In this document: positions 21,101-32,339 of the stretch, in pieces
How the letters are laid out: every line of letters begins with the position of its first letter
How positions within the stretch are numbered: the first letter of the stretch is position 1
The notes under the pieces: generated by a model
Told to the model about the DNA's origin: nothing
Seen by the model: the letters and a program-made list of their open reading frames with translations, nothing else
Databases searched by the model: none
Source: Gambelia wislizenii
Taxonomy: Eukaryota > Chordata > Lepidosauria > Squamata > Crotaphytidae
Assembly (NCBI GenBank): GCA_030847615.1
Contig: JAUMIR010000003.1
Span: 29,014,501-29,078,500 of the forward strand
DNA: 64,000 bases
Direction: 5' to 3'
Position numbers and translations under genes: made by a program

Positions 21101-21560
21101 TCCTTGGGCTTTTTTTTTTTTTTTTTAAATGCCCTTTGGCAACTAAAACAATCTAGTTCTAGGAAAGGTGATTCTAGCATGATCAAATAGGCTCCGGTGT
21201 TCTGAAGGGTATAATCAAGCAAAGTCTTGGGAAGGCAGAAGAATGAGTTCTACTTTAATGCAAAACACAGTTGCTTATTATGATGGTCTGTAGCCAAGGC
21301 CATAATTCCATTGGTACACCATGCTCTTGGTTGCAATCTTTTCAGGGTCAAGGGAAGATGGACAAAATCTGCAGATTTTTAGCACCATATTTCAGCATTT
21401 TTCTTCATGGCTCATGCTCTGTGTGTGTGTTGCTGCTACCACCTGCACTAGCATAGTTGTGCCAGTATAGAATGCCAACAGAATTCTAGGTCGCATGTTC
21501 TGCTGAGTTGGATTGGCATAGATATTTTTTAAAACACTCACACACTATACTCATTAGCTC
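21101..21560. other. Non-coding stretch, nothing recognised
   Basis: A poly-T run (21110-21126) is followed by sequence with no gene or repeat that I recognise. Confidence 0.4.
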
Positions 21561-21562
21561 AG

Positions 21563-21703
21563 GAGTGGGGAATCCTTGACCTTCAAGATGTTTTGGACTA
21601 TAATTCCCATAATTCCACACAACTGGCCATGCTAGCTATGACTTGTGGGAGTTGAAGTCCAAAACATTTAGAAGGCCAAAGGCTCCCCACCCTTGCACTA
21701 GAT
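21563..21703. mobile_element. Palindromic hAT-like MITE
   Basis: AGGAGTGGGGAATCCTTGAC at one end pairs with GGCTCCCCACCCTTGC at the other. TTTTGGACTATAATTCCCAT pairs with GGGAGTTGAAGTCCAAAAC. Short palindromic elements with this CAGGGGTGGGGAA-type end are hAT-derived in amniotes. Confidence 0.7.
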
Positions 21704-22200
21704 CATTGAAATTGCTGATATTTCCATATGCTAGCTCTGCTATTTTTATTGGCATGCGTTGTTTGTATTTCATTTAGTATTCATATGCCACCTTAGGACA
21801 AGACATTGATGTCAAATGACAAGGTGTAGATCCAATGAATAAATGAATAAAATCTAAGTAGGTGTGGAAAATACATTTGTCTTAAATTATTTTTTAGAGA
21901 TTTTTTGCAATTTGTTGTGTACAAGATAATTAATGGAAGTTGTTTTTCTTCATATAGAGGAAACCAAGCACTGATTCTTTTTTTTTTTCCCCTCCTGAGT
22001 TATATGAGAGTAAATGTGTATTAAAACAAGGCTTTCACAAGGCACTCACCAAAAAGGGCTATCTTATGTGGAGTTCCTCTTCAGTGTATAAAACCACTCC
22101 TGATTTTGAGTGGTTTCTCACACATGCCAGCAATAGGCAATAAGCAAGGAAGAGCAGACAAGATATCAGAGGATGGGATACCTCTGACTTCATGTAGTGG
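21704..22200. other. Non-coding stretch, nothing recognised
   Basis: No repeat family or coding signature. Confidence 0.4.
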
Positions 22201-22870
22201 AGACCATTGAGAACAACTTTTTATTTGTCTAACATTTTAAGACACAGGTTCAAAGTTCACCCACAACAGAAAAATAACCCCACACACAACCTGTTTCATA
22301 ACAGTTTTACAAGTGAAAATAACCAGACAGATCAAACAAAATTACAAGGCAAAAACAGATACCTATCCTGTTCTGCAGCTACAAGTACCAACAGGGTCAA
22401 AGATATCCCTGAGTAAACCATCAGTGCAGGTAAATAGAGTATTCAAAGAATGATTTGGATCAATGCAAGGAGATTCATAGGAGTTTTGGTATTTTAAGCA
22501 GGAGTCAAAGAGAATTGTGGATAACCAGTTCAAGGTCAGATAAAGAGGATAGTGTCCTACCAGTCTGTAATGTAAAGGAGAGAGCAGGCTAAAGAGAAGG
22601 CCAAGAACTATGTTAAGGATCAGAGTAACTAACACAGTCCAAAACCAGGCAAGAATGCTGGAAGCAAGGTTCATGGCAAAGATAGACTTTGAATCTAGCA
22701 ATGTGATGTTGCAGGACCCATATGCTTATATACAAGTGCTGGGGGGAGTCCAGATATCACTAATTAAGACAGATTAAGCCCAGTAAAGCCATGGTGAATT
22801 CTCAAGCTTCTTTCCAGCTGAGTTCTTTCCTGCTGCCTCTTCTGAAACTATGGACATTATCACACTGGTC
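22201..22870 (-). other. Unresolved block, possible solo LTR or LINE remnant, antisense
   Basis: On the minus strand a 113-codon open frame (22701-22363) is preceded by TTGTATATAAGCATATGG, a TATA-box-like word. This could be an LTR promoter with its leader. I find no paired copy, TSD or domain. The ORF is hydrophobic but matches no family I know. Confidence 0.25.
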
Positions 22871-23029
22871 TCCTTTCTCACAGTAATCGCATTAGTGAAG
22901 CAAATGGGAACATACCGATATTGAAGCCAAAACTACACCTTCTCTTCACTTGTCTTAGTGTGGTGCAGTTGTGCCGGTTTGACAATTTCTCTTCTATCAC
23001 AGCAGCTCCATAACCCTGCCACTCTGCAC

Positions 23030-23102
23030 ATGCGTGCCTGCCTGCCTGCCTGCCTTCCTTCCTTCCTTCCTTCCTTCCTTTCTTTCTTTCTTTCTTTCTT
23101 TT
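23030..23102. repeat. (CCTG)n(CCTT)n(TTTC)n microsatellite
   Basis: GCCTGCCTGCCTGCC passes into CCTTCCTTCCTTCCTT and then TTTCTTTCTTTCTTTC. It explains the 'RKEGRKEGRK' open frames on the minus strand. Confidence 0.95.
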
Positions 23103-23976
23103 GGCCATGATTGCATAATTATGTGAAAACAATAAGACATTTTTATTTTATCATTCCCCATAAGTGTGCAAGCACAGAAAAAAAAAAGAACACAGAGAAA
23201 AGGCAATATTTGCTGGCTTTGAATAGCAAGGGGGAAGAGGAGAAAGGAGGGAAATGAAGTAATGTGGCCCCCTCATGCCATGTGACTTCCTTGATATTGC
23301 TACTGCCACGGAAGGATCTTATCATACAGAGGGGAATGCTGTCATAGCACCAATATTGGGAGCTATTGACGGGTTTCCCCCATCAATTATAACATGCACT
23401 ACAGAAGGAGATGAACACCAAGACAGCAGTGGGATAGAGGTGATGCCATGTGATAAGCAAGGGCCACATCTGATACTATTTTGCTGTAATTCCAGAATAC
23501 AAGCCTCATGTGATAGTGTCCATCTCTCCCAGGTTTGGAGGTACCTCAGCCTCAGGTTCCTGGTCTTGTAAGGGAGATAGATTTAATTTGAATGGTGTAT
23601 ACTCAGCCTCTGCTTCCAATTGTCCTAAATTGGGATCACCAGCTTGAGATTGCATTACTTTGTCTCATGCTTGCTGGTACAGCTTCTCATTCTGGCTGTC
23701 CTCCAGGTAAGGCCTGCCAACATGGATGCAAATCCACTTGTTATTCCCAATTAGAGTCGTCCAACTGAGTAAATTCAACCTCGGCAAGTCAACATTTATG
23801 AAAGTTCCATTTATTCAATGGACATCTCTAACTGGGACTAACAATTGGATCTGACATCATTTCCACCATCATTTCCACCTTCCCAGACTCTCATCTTTAT
23901 TAGAGATTCAGGAGCCAGGGACTTGTGCTTATTTATTTATTATTTTAAAACTAACTGGAAGACTAATATTAGATCA
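23103..23976. other. Non-coding stretch, nothing recognised
   Basis: Open frame 23275-23571 has no domain. No repeat family is recognised. Confidence 0.4.
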
Positions 23977-23977
23977 G

Positions 23978-24112
23978 TGGTTTCCAAATGTTGAGCCTCC
24001 AGATGTTTTGAACTTCAGTTCCCAGAATTACTGACTATTGGCCAAACTGGCTAGGGCTTCTGGAAGTTGAAGCCCAAAACACCTGGAAGACCAACATTTG
24101 GTAACTACTGTA
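23978..24112. mobile_element. hAT-like MITE
   Basis: The ends CCAAATGTTGAGCCTCCAGA and TGGAAGACCAACATTTGG are inverted copies. The middle has TTGAACTTCAGTTCCCAGAA and TTGAAGCCCAAAACACC. Same family as 21563-21703. Confidence 0.65.
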
Positions 24113-24135
24113 TTACATGGAGTGTCAGGATAGTA

Positions 24136-24389
24136 CAGTAGGACCCCTGTATCTACTGATTCATTATCCACTGATTCAAGTATCCATGGGACACAAAAGA
24201 GCACACCTACCATAGAGTCTTCCTAGAAAATGTGTCATCTCTAGCCATTTTCTAGGTCCTGCAAGGCAACTCTATGGTATTTTAAACCAGAAGTCCCATT
24301 ATTTTCAATGGTGTTCACTATTATCCATGGTTTTTGGTATCCATGGGGCCGCCCAGAACCAATCCCCAGCAGATACGGGGGTTCTACTC
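24136..24389. mobile_element. Tigger/pogo-like MITE with TA flanks
   Basis: The left end CAGTAGGACCCCTGTATCTA and the reverse of the right end (GAGTAGAACCCCCGTATCTG) form a terminal inverted repeat. TA flanks both sides (24134-24135 and 24390-24391). The length is about 254 bp with no ORF. Family copies lie at 34491-36050 (split by L1) and 49405-49535 (half). Confidence 0.78.
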
Positions 24390-24574
24390 TATAGTGCTTT
24401 GAGTGTTGAACTAGAACTCTAGGAGACCATGGAAACCCAATGAGTGACCTTGAACAAATCACAGTCTCTTTCATAGCCTATGAGAAAGGCAATGACAAAA
24501 TTCCTGTGAATAAACCTTGCCAAGAATATCCCATGATAGGGTTGCCATCAGTCAGAATCAACTTGAAGGTGCTT

Positions 24575-24605
<31 letters not shown>

Positions 24606-24606
24606 C
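24390..24606 (+). mobile_element. tRNA-headed SINE with (CAA)n tail
   Basis: GTGACCTTGAACAAATCACA, GAGAAAGGCAATGACAAAAT, ACCTTGCCAAGAATATCCCA and GATAGGGTTGCCATCAGTCA precede (CAACAA)n at 24579-24606. This is the body of a widespread squamate SINE. Other copies are at 30195, 41065 (-) and 47055. It directly abuts the MITE. Confidence 0.75.
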
Positions 24607-25730
24607 ATGGGGAAGGTAATTCATATAAGAGAAATGACACATTGAGGGGAGGAGAGCAACTGTGCCATCATCTATGACGTCTATAAAAACCAAAGATTCT
24701 CATGGCTCTTTCAATGTAAAGAAAAAAATGTCAGGAGACCAGATCAAGGACTTTCTGTTTTGGTTCTAAGCATCCAAAGACAGTAAAATGTTTGAACATT
24801 GTTATATTTAAATCTCACCCAATCCTGTGGGGAATGTATCATTCTGTATAATTGGAAAACAATTTTCAAATTTTTTTTATTAGTTAGCAGGCAGCAGGAA
24901 CTGGTGAGAACGTCTTCTTTCCTCCTTCCTCCTCAATAGCTGTGCACTTTGAGATAATGTTCTAATTAACCTAATTGCAACCACTACATTCAATAGAGGT
25001 TGAGATCCCAAACGGCATGGCAACTGGAGGCAAAGCACAGTGAGTCCTTGCTTTCTCTGCCTGCACTCAAAAATAGATTTTTATTACAGGAATAAGGAGG
25101 TAAATCCTCTTAATAAGGTAAAGCTTGAACCAAGAGGGTGTTTCCCCACCATTCATTCAATGGTAAAGCATAAATTAAGGGTTTCTGTTTCAGCTTAATT
25201 AGCATAAGCCATCATTATAATGTAGCCCATAAGTGTTTGCTTTTCCTGTCTAGAGCAAGCCTTCTCCACTTGGGAGATTTACTGTAAATCATTGAATATT
25301 AATTTTCTTGGATTTTATTGAAGCCCATTTTACATAGTCAGCTTCCAAGAGATAACAGTCATTTCCTTTTCCTGAGTAGGAGAGCTCATATTTAATACCA
25401 CAATATGAACTCAGTCGAACTCCATGAAATGATACTCAGATTTTACAATGTGGAAAAAAAATCCAGAGATTTCTGACAATCTATTTCAGGAGAGGGGGGT
25501 AAAGAAATGAGTACATATAGAAATACATAGGATACACACATGGAGATACATAATGCACTTTTAACATTGTATAGTTCTAACCACTTTGAGGACTTCTGCT
25601 CTGAGAGTCACAGGATACACTTGAGCAACAATTCATTCATTTCAGTCAGACTTTATAAATACCTGTCAGATGGATGTGTCAGATGGATGTGTCTAAAAGG
25701 TTACTGTACTTTTTCATCAAGGACACAACT
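24607..25730. other. Non-coding, partly AT-rich; candidate conserved element at 25180-25400
   Basis: The 25180-25400 part looks single-copy, with TTAATTAGCATAAGCCATCA and GAATATTAATTTTCTTGG. The CAGATGGATGTGT word is tandemly duplicated near 25668-25694. Confidence 0.3.
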
Positions 25731-25739
25731 TACTATGAA

Positions 25740-26070
25740 GAGGTGAGTACCTGTGGTGGCTTAGATAGAAGAAGAGGGAAAAATTATGACTGGTGGACTA
25801 CATACAGTTCAAAGGGCCATCTTATGGCCCCCAGGAACCCCGTTTTTTTATTCCCCCCCAAAAAAATATTTGGGCCCCAAAAATGCCTCCAAAATCCCCT
25901 ATGAGATGTAGAAATTATGCCACATTTGTTTCCCCCCTGTGACACGTGAGGTATGGGACTAGAGTTTTGCCAGTAAGAAGTGACTTAGAAGTTGACTTCA
26001 GGGTCAAGTCCTGTTAGAAAAAAAAATGCCCCTCCTGGGCCTAAAATGTAGCAAAAAGGCCCATGCTAAG
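25740..26070. mobile_element. Degraded DNA-transposon-like repeat
   Basis: It shares several words with 36900-37260, notably CCCCTCCTGGGCCTAAAATG (here) against TTCTCCTGGGCGTAAAATGG (there). Family and ends are not resolved. Confidence 0.35.
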
Positions 26071-26915
26071 TTACATGTGGGGCAATAGGGGAAAACAGAT
26101 CTTTAGTATTGGGGGAGGACGTCATGGGATGTGGCCATCCAAGGTTATCTAGGTAGGAGGCCTCCAAACACCCCAACGTTGTCCACCCCTGTGATAGGGA
26201 TTCATCTTGCTGATTTACTCTGTTGAAAGTTGAGTAGTGCTGGCATTTGCTCTGCCCCAATGAATAATGAATCCAGCCTTCTACTTTGAGTGAGTTTGGA
26301 GAGAAGGGATGCTCTACTGCCTGGTATTCTCCAATATATGACATTGTTGTTTTGGCCTGGAGATAGATAGCAAGGCAGTGAGACTAACCTCTCAGTTATG
26401 GTTTTAGGGTGTTTGTATCAAACGGCTGATGCCCTTGAGGCTTTTCAAAGAATCAACCAGAAGACAGCTGAGCTTCGGGGCAAGTAAGAGGAGCAGCAAC
26501 CTGTCTAAAGCTTAATCTACTGCTGAGATGCTCTTTTTGCTAGTGTGGGCAAAGAGACATCAGTGAGGTGCTGTAAAAATTAAAGCTGAATCCAGAGGCT
26601 TGCTCTAAGATATATTCATGATAGCAGTACTCTAGGAAACACATTATTTGAGTCTTTGCTGAAGTTACTTTTAAACTCCATAATAACCAGAAATATATGT
26701 TTCCCAAAATAATAATCACATGTGGTCTGTAGGCAGGGAGAAGAACATTTGTCATTTTTCTAAACTGAAACCCAAATCTATACAGAAGGTCCGATTGAAT
26801 TTGTCATCCTGAGATACATTGGGTTTTTGTTTGTTTGTATTTGATTTTTTTTTAAATAAACAACACTTCTGGTCCTTCAATTGTAGGAAGTATAAAACAA
26901 AGTATAGAAAACATG
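26071..26915. other. Non-coding stretch, nothing recognised
   Basis: Open frames on the minus strand (26066-26344, 26540-26755) show no domain. Confidence 0.4.
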
Positions 26916-26919
26916 AAAG

Positions 26920-27040
26920 TTTGTTGTGGCACCAGAACTCTCTGACAGAGAAGGCTAAATATCTCACAAAACCACAGAATTCCATAGCATTTAGCTATGA
27001 CAGTTAAAGCAGTGCCAAAATGCATTCTTTCTGCAGTGTG
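26920..27040. mobile_element. hAT-like MITE fragment
   Basis: CACCAGAACTCTCTGACAGA, AGGCTAAATATCTCACAAAA and AATTCCATAGCATTTAGCTA form the inverse of the element at 1500-1712. Confidence 0.6.
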
Positions 27041-27044
27041 TCAG

Positions 27045-27697
27045 TGGTAGTCCAGATGGTGAAATAAATCCACATGGAATCCTCATAGAATCCCATGTGT
27101 CCAAATGGGATCCCATACTTTTCATTCCATCCTTTTCAGTGGGAGGGGGAGCAAAAGTTGGGGAAAGACCATGGCAAAAGCCTCTGGGACTTTCCCCACG
27201 TTTTTTGACAACTGTGGGGGAAAGGCAAACTCCCGCATGTTAGGACAACCAAATCACAGCGCATTGCTGAAGAGGACAGCTGATTGGTTGAATGTGCACA
27301 GGGGGTGGAGCTTGCTTAGAAGTCAGATCCTGGAACTGCCATGTTGGATTGTTGCTGTAGCGATCATGCACTCAGGTGATGAAACAGCCTTTCTTTCCTT
27401 TTTTTTTTTTTTTTTTGGTTATTTCAGTGGACAATCACTCTTCTGCCCCCTGGAATTGGTTTTTTAAAAGAATACTGTTTGGGGGGGGGGGTAATTTGGG
27501 GAAAAAAGAACCGGGAGTAGTTAACTCCCACCTGCCATCTTGATTCACTGCCATGCCTCTGTATGAACAGCAAACACGGTGACCTTTGCACACCAGAGAC
27601 CTTGCCAAAAAATCATTAAGACAGATGACAGCTGATGCAAATTGGTGTATGTCTGCACTATCCACATTTTATTCCCTCGTCTAGACTGGCCCTCAGC
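27045..27697 (+). mobile_element. hAT-like non-autonomous element, family X copy 1
   Basis: The left end GTAGTCCAGATGGTGAAATA and the reverse of the right end (CCAGTCTAGACGAGGGAATA) form an imperfect terminal inverted repeat. The body has TGCCATGTTGGATTGTTGCT, CACTCTTCTGCCCCCTGG and CACCTGCCATCTTGATTCAC. Related bodies lie at 32930-33400 and 39150-39663. No ORF of note. Poly-T and poly-G tracts are inside. Confidence 0.6.
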
Positions 27698-29155
27698 AGC
27701 CAAAGAGATTCTAGGCCTGCAGATCTATAACTTATATTGTGCCTTATAATTTTTGTACTTCTGGAGAGAAGAACACAGGGTTTTGTATTTGTTTGTTTTT
27801 TTTAATAGATTTTGCCAATGGGAAAATGCCCTCTGAATTCAACCAATTGGACATTGTTATAGCAAAAAATCAACTTGCAAACCATTTCACCATTAAAAAG
27901 CTTACCAAAAGCTTTTTTGTCTATGTTTTTGTTCCTTTAATTAGATGTAAAAATATAGCAAGTGAAGCATTTCCTGGCATGTGCATAAAGTGACTAGGAA
28001 AGCTTCACCACTCTAATTGAAAGACTCTACTCTCATAGAGTAAAATCCACATAAAATGATGGCAGCTCTGGACTCCAATGAGGAAGAGTAGGATTATGGT
28101 CTGCAGACAAGGAAAGAAATTGTCCTCTTTACAAATTGCACCACAACTTCATATATAATACATGTGATCCAATATACACTTAGAGCATAATCCTATAAAG
28201 GTCTATGCAGTTCTAACTCCCACTGAGTTCAATAGAGTCACTTCTAGTTAAATAGTGTAGGCCTGCCAAGTCTCAGGGGACTGGCTCAAATTTAAGAGGA
28301 CTGCTGTGGACTCTGAAGATGGGGAGTCAGATCTCAGGACAAGCAACACTAGAAAAGATGAAAGTATGATTTTTGTATATGAAGTGGCTTTATAGCCTGG
28401 AGTCATCTCTTCCCTGTCCCATATGACACCAGGGCAGAGCCAAACACCTCAGCTTGTACAGTATGTGTGTTTTATTTGTGTAAAGCCACTACACCAAAAA
28501 TCCAGGAGTGAGAGGAAGGGACTAGGGAAAGAGCTGGTGAGTGCACATACTTGGTACTTGGGTCCCTTGTGCCATATGGAACAAGCCAGAGTGTGGAGCC
28601 CTAGCATCACATACCATGTGCTTTCTTATATAATTGTTAGCAGGCCCATATCTAACATTCCACCTGCCATGCCTATATGACACATTGACCCACCACTATG
28701 ACATCACAAGGAACTGCCTCTGTGATGTCATATGCTCCTTCCCTTTCTCAAGTCTTGGTCCTGATATTTCAGGAAATGAGATGCTGCTTTTCCTCCACAT
28801 TAATGAGGACTAGAAACTTGTTTCTATGTGCATTTAAATTCACAAAATGCAGAAGTTCTCATGATGCCAAGCACTGTGTCAGAGTTGTAGGTTACAAATT
28901 TTATTCTTACATACTTTGAGGGCTTCATGTGCCCTAAATGGTCATGTTTCATTATGAAATATAAACTCTTGCAGTGGCAAATCCTCCATCTGTACATGAA
29001 GCTTCTTTTTTGTTGATGAGTACAATGGGAAAGCAAAGGCTTTGTGACCCCTTTTGCTTGTTCATTTTAGATAGTTTGCCCCCTTAAGAGCAACTGCATT
29101 GTATTCTGGGAAGGTGTCTAGATGGGAAACAGAGGTCCAGAGAGCATTGCCGTGG
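27698..29155. other. Non-coding stretch, nothing recognised
   Basis: 27800-28000 is AT-rich and single-copy-looking. No gene is recognised on either strand. Confidence 0.4.
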
Positions 29156-29157
29156 TG
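29150..29157. repeat. 8-bp target-site duplication of hAT MITE (left)
   Basis: CCGTGGTG on the left and CCATAGTG (29511-29518) on the right match at 6 of 8 positions. Eight base pairs is the hAT duplication length. Confidence 0.6.
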
Positions 29158-29510
29158 CAGTGGCTCTTAACCTTTTCTTTACCAGGAACCCCCTTTAAAT
29201 ATCTTTTGTTGCTGCAGACCCCCAAGATTTAACTCAAGGTTTTAAACCCAAACAACAACAACAATACAATGACACCATCCATTAAACCTACTCTCAGAGG
29301 CACTGGAGGGAGAAAGAATACTTTCTCCTGCTTCTTTCTTCAAGTTTGTGGCTGGAGTGGATTGAAAAGTAATGCCCAAACCCAGGAAGCCAGCCAGCGT
29401 TTGCCTTGTCTCCTGTCACATGGGCTGAGCAGCCTTCAAGCCTTCATGGACCCTCTGTGAGGACATCACAGAGCCCTGGGGGCCCACGGACCACAGGTTA
29501 AGAACCACTG
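29158..29510. mobile_element. hAT MITE with 16-bp terminal inverted repeats
   Basis: It starts CAGTGGCTCTTAACCTT and ends AGGTTAAGAACCACTG, inverted copies of each other. The length is 353 bp. The inner text GGCTGGAGTGGATTGAAAAG recurs in a second copy at 41397-41640. Confidence 0.88.
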
Positions 29511-29714
29511 CCATAGTGGATATGAGTCCATCCTTCATCAGTTTGTAGGTTCTTCTTCTGTCCATGTGTTTGTATGCAATTATAAAAAGATCTGGAAATA
29601 TATTTTAAATTTAGTTGCAATGTAAAATTTTGCAACTTTAGTTTCCAAGGGGATGCTACTGTTTGTCTGGCCTCCACCAAACATCCCCCCCCATATAGTA
29701 GTATTAATCATCCT

Positions 29715-30180
29715 TGTTTTTAATTGCTGTCATCTTTGACTTATGGCAATTCTTTGAATGAGAGACCACCAAGCCATCCTGTTATCAACAGCTCAGCTCA
29801 GGTTGTGCAAGTGCAGGGCTGTGATTTCCTTGATTAAGTCTTTCCACCTATAATGTAGTCTTCCTCCTTTCCTACTGCCTTCTGCCTTACCAAGCATTAT
29901 TGTCTTTTCTAGTGGGTCATTGTCTTCTAATGATATGGCCAAAGTATGACAGTCACAGTTTAATCAACTTGACTTCTTGGAAGAGTTCGGGCTTGATTTG
30001 CTCTAGGACCCACTGATTTGTCTTTTATCAGTCCATGGTATCTGTAGAACTCTCCTCTGCCACCACATTTCAAATGAGTTGATTCTCGTCCTGTCAGTTT
30101 TCTTCACTGTCTGCGTTTCACAACCATATGTAGAAATCAAATGTACTATGGCATGAACGATTCTGACTTTGGTATCCAGT
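29715..30180 (-). mobile_element. RTE/BovB-like LINE 3' part, antisense
   Basis: It is co-linear with 49975-50620: CTGTCATCTTTGACTTATGG, TCCTACTGCCTTCTGCCTTA, TGATTTGCTCTAGGACCCAC and CACAACCATATGTAGAAATC. On the minus strand this encodes the C-terminal RT region of RTE-type elements, badly degraded here. Confidence 0.7.
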
Positions 30181-30194
30181 GCCCTATCTTTACA

Positions 30195-30322
30195 CAGAAA
30201 GAGCTAGTGTGGTGTAACGGTCTGAAAATTGGACTACGATTATGGAGACCAGGATTCGATTCCCCTCTCTGCCATGGGAACCCACTGGGCGACCTTGGGT
30301 GAGTCACAGACTCCCAGCACCC
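30195..30322 (+). mobile_element. tRNA-headed SINE, truncated
   Basis: AGCTAGTGTGGTGTAACGGT holds an A-box-like word. CCAGGATTCGATTCCCC is a B box. CCCACTGGGCGACCTTGGGT follows. The body stops where CR1 sequence begins at about 30333, so the 3' part and tail are lost. Confidence 0.75.
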
Positions 30323-30332
30323 AGAAAACTGC

Positions 30333-31068
30333 ATGATCATTTACAGGATGGGGGAGACCTGGCTGAATGAGATTATGTGCAAAAGGGATCTAGGAGTCCT
30401 AGTAGACCACAAGTTGAACATGAGTCAACAGTGTGATGTGGCAGCTAAAAAGGCCAATGCGATTTTGGGCTGCATCAATAGAAGTATAGTGTCTAGATCA
30501 AGGGAAGTAATAGTGCCGCTCTATTCTGCCTTGGTCAGGCCTCACCTAGAATTCTGTGTCCAATTCTGGGCACCACAATTCAAGAAGGATATTGACAAAT
30601 TGGAGCGTGTCTAGAGAAGGGTGACTAAAATGGTGAAAGGTCTGGAAACCATGCCTTATGAGAAAAGACTTAGGGAGCTGGGTATGTTTAGCCTGGAAAA
30701 AAGACAGTTAAGGGGTGATAAAATAGCCCTGTTTAAGTATTTGAAGGGGTGTCACATTGAGGATGGAGCAAGCTTGTTTTCTGCTGCTCCAGAGACTAGA
30801 ACATGGAACAATGGATGCAAGCTCCAGGAACAGAGATTCCACCTCAACATGAGGAGGAACTTTCTGACAGTAAGAGCTGTTTGGCAGTAGAACACACTCC
30901 CTCAGAGCGTGGTGGGGTCTCCTTCCTTGGAGGTCTTTAAACAGAGGCTGGATGGCCATCTGTCAGGGATGCCTTGATTGCAATTCCTGCATGGCAGGGG
31001 GTTGGACTGGATGGCCCTCGTGGTCTCTTCCAACTCTGCAATTCTATGATTCTATGATTTTATGAAAT
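30333..31068 (+). mobile_element. CR1 LINE 3' end with intact-looking tail
   Basis: It runs from GGATGGGGGAGACCTGGCTG to the (ATTCTATGATTCTATGATTT) tail at 31039-31064. It is the best CR1 3' end in the window and a reference for the others. Confidence 0.92.
30360..30960 (+). pseudogene. CR1 ORF2 C-terminus
   Basis: The coding text includes [78 protein letters not shown] and GASLFSAAPETRTW. These are the standard C-terminal blocks of CR1 reverse transcriptases. Stops occur at about 30612 (after LERV) and 30888 (after AVWQ), so it is not translatable as a whole. The intact protein would carry out target-primed reverse transcription in the nucleus. Confidence 0.9.
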
Positions 31069-31478
31069 GTGTTGGGTACAGTAAGTTAGGATTGAACAGG
31101 AGCCTTTTTTGTCTGGTAGAGCTCCCTTTCTGGGGCAGAAATACCTTTCTGATGGCAGAGTCTTAAACTGGGGGAGGTTAGGTTTCAGTCCAGCATGAGC
31201 TGGTCTAGTGTCGGCTCATCTTGGCTAGTTACGAACATATTTTTAATTCTATAAATCTATTATCTTAAGCATACCAATTATTAATAATTTATTTTAGTAT
31301 TTATCTTTTATCTTTAGCTATTATAAAATATAATAGGTACCACAACAAATTTACTATTCTTTTTTGAAATGTTGATTATAACCATGTGTGTGCCTTTGAA
31401 TTTTGCTATGAAATTTACTCCACATCATTTTGAAAATCCTTCAACCTGAAATACCACCCCTGGGGCCTATTCACATGA
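31069..31478. other. Non-coding stretch, nothing recognised
   Basis: AT-rich, no gene or clear repeat. Confidence 0.4.
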
Positions 31479-31479
31479 C

Positions 31480-31690
31480 ACAACTACAATTCTCTATTCC
31501 ACTTTAGCTGCTATGGTAACATTCTATAGAATCTTGGTATTTGCAGTTTGAGGAGGAGCATTTTGAATTCTTAGCCAGAGTTGAAATGCCTTCCTGCACT
31601 ACAAAACCAAGCTTTCCAAAGCATGTTGCCAAGGGAGTTACAGTGGAATATAGCACTTTAATTGTGTGGTGTGAATGGGTCCCTGGAGTT
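31480..31690. mobile_element. hAT-like MITE, degraded
   Basis: AACTACAATTCTCTATTCCA at the left faces TAATTGTGTGGTGTGAATGG at the right, in inverse sense. The middle has ATTCTATAGAATCTTGGTAT and CCTGCACTACAAAACC. Confidence 0.5.
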
Positions 31691-32338
31691 AGCTTCATTT
31701 CTGAGGTACTACATTTCTCTTAAAATAACATGGATGTATTTCTTGATCAGATTTCCCCAAAATTATGTTTTTCAGTTCAGTTTGGTAATGCTAGGTAACC
31801 TCAGTTGTATGTGGTTGGTAAAATCGTCCAAGAAAGATTTTTTTTCTTGTCCCTTTCCTTCCCATGTTTGTTTTGGACATTCTAAAATGCCTTTCTTTGG
31901 CCTCTTATTTATTTTGTTTTTTTAAAAGCTCCACACTTGAGGAGAATATTAGGAATAATGACACTCTGTTTAAGAATCTTCTAATGTAGCCAAGAAATAT
32001 TTGCTGTATACAGTATATGCTGGGAAGGGATTAGTTGTCAGCAAGCTGACTGAAAATCTACTTCATCAGTCTAATTAATTATCCCTAAGTGCTTTGGCAA
32101 AAAGAGTTTTAGTTTAGCTTCAAGTAAATGAAAGGGATGAAATATTTCAGACTGGCATTGCTCAGCCTCCTCTTTCAGGTGGCTGCCTCAAAAGTCTCAC
32201 AACAGGATGCAGGAATGCACTAAGATTTTAGGGGCATGCTGTTGCATCCCTGTTATCACAGTTTGTTTTCCTAGCCCTTCAGAAAATGTGGAGATAGTCT
32301 AAAGAGAAATTGCATAAAAAGAAAGAAATATAGTGAGT
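31691..32338. other. Non-coding stretch, nothing recognised
   Basis: No gene is recognised. TCTAATTAATTATCCCTAAG near 32070 is AT-rich and single-copy-looking. Confidence 0.35.
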
Positions 32339-32339
32339 A

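Noticed and set aside
23031..23102. Short regular repeats as a CRISPR-like array
   Set aside because: Simple tetranucleotide microsatellite without spacers; eukaryotic context.
30200..30290. tRNA-like A and B boxes as a functional tRNA gene
   Set aside because: Cloverleaf cannot be completed. It is the head of a SINE family with several copies in the window.
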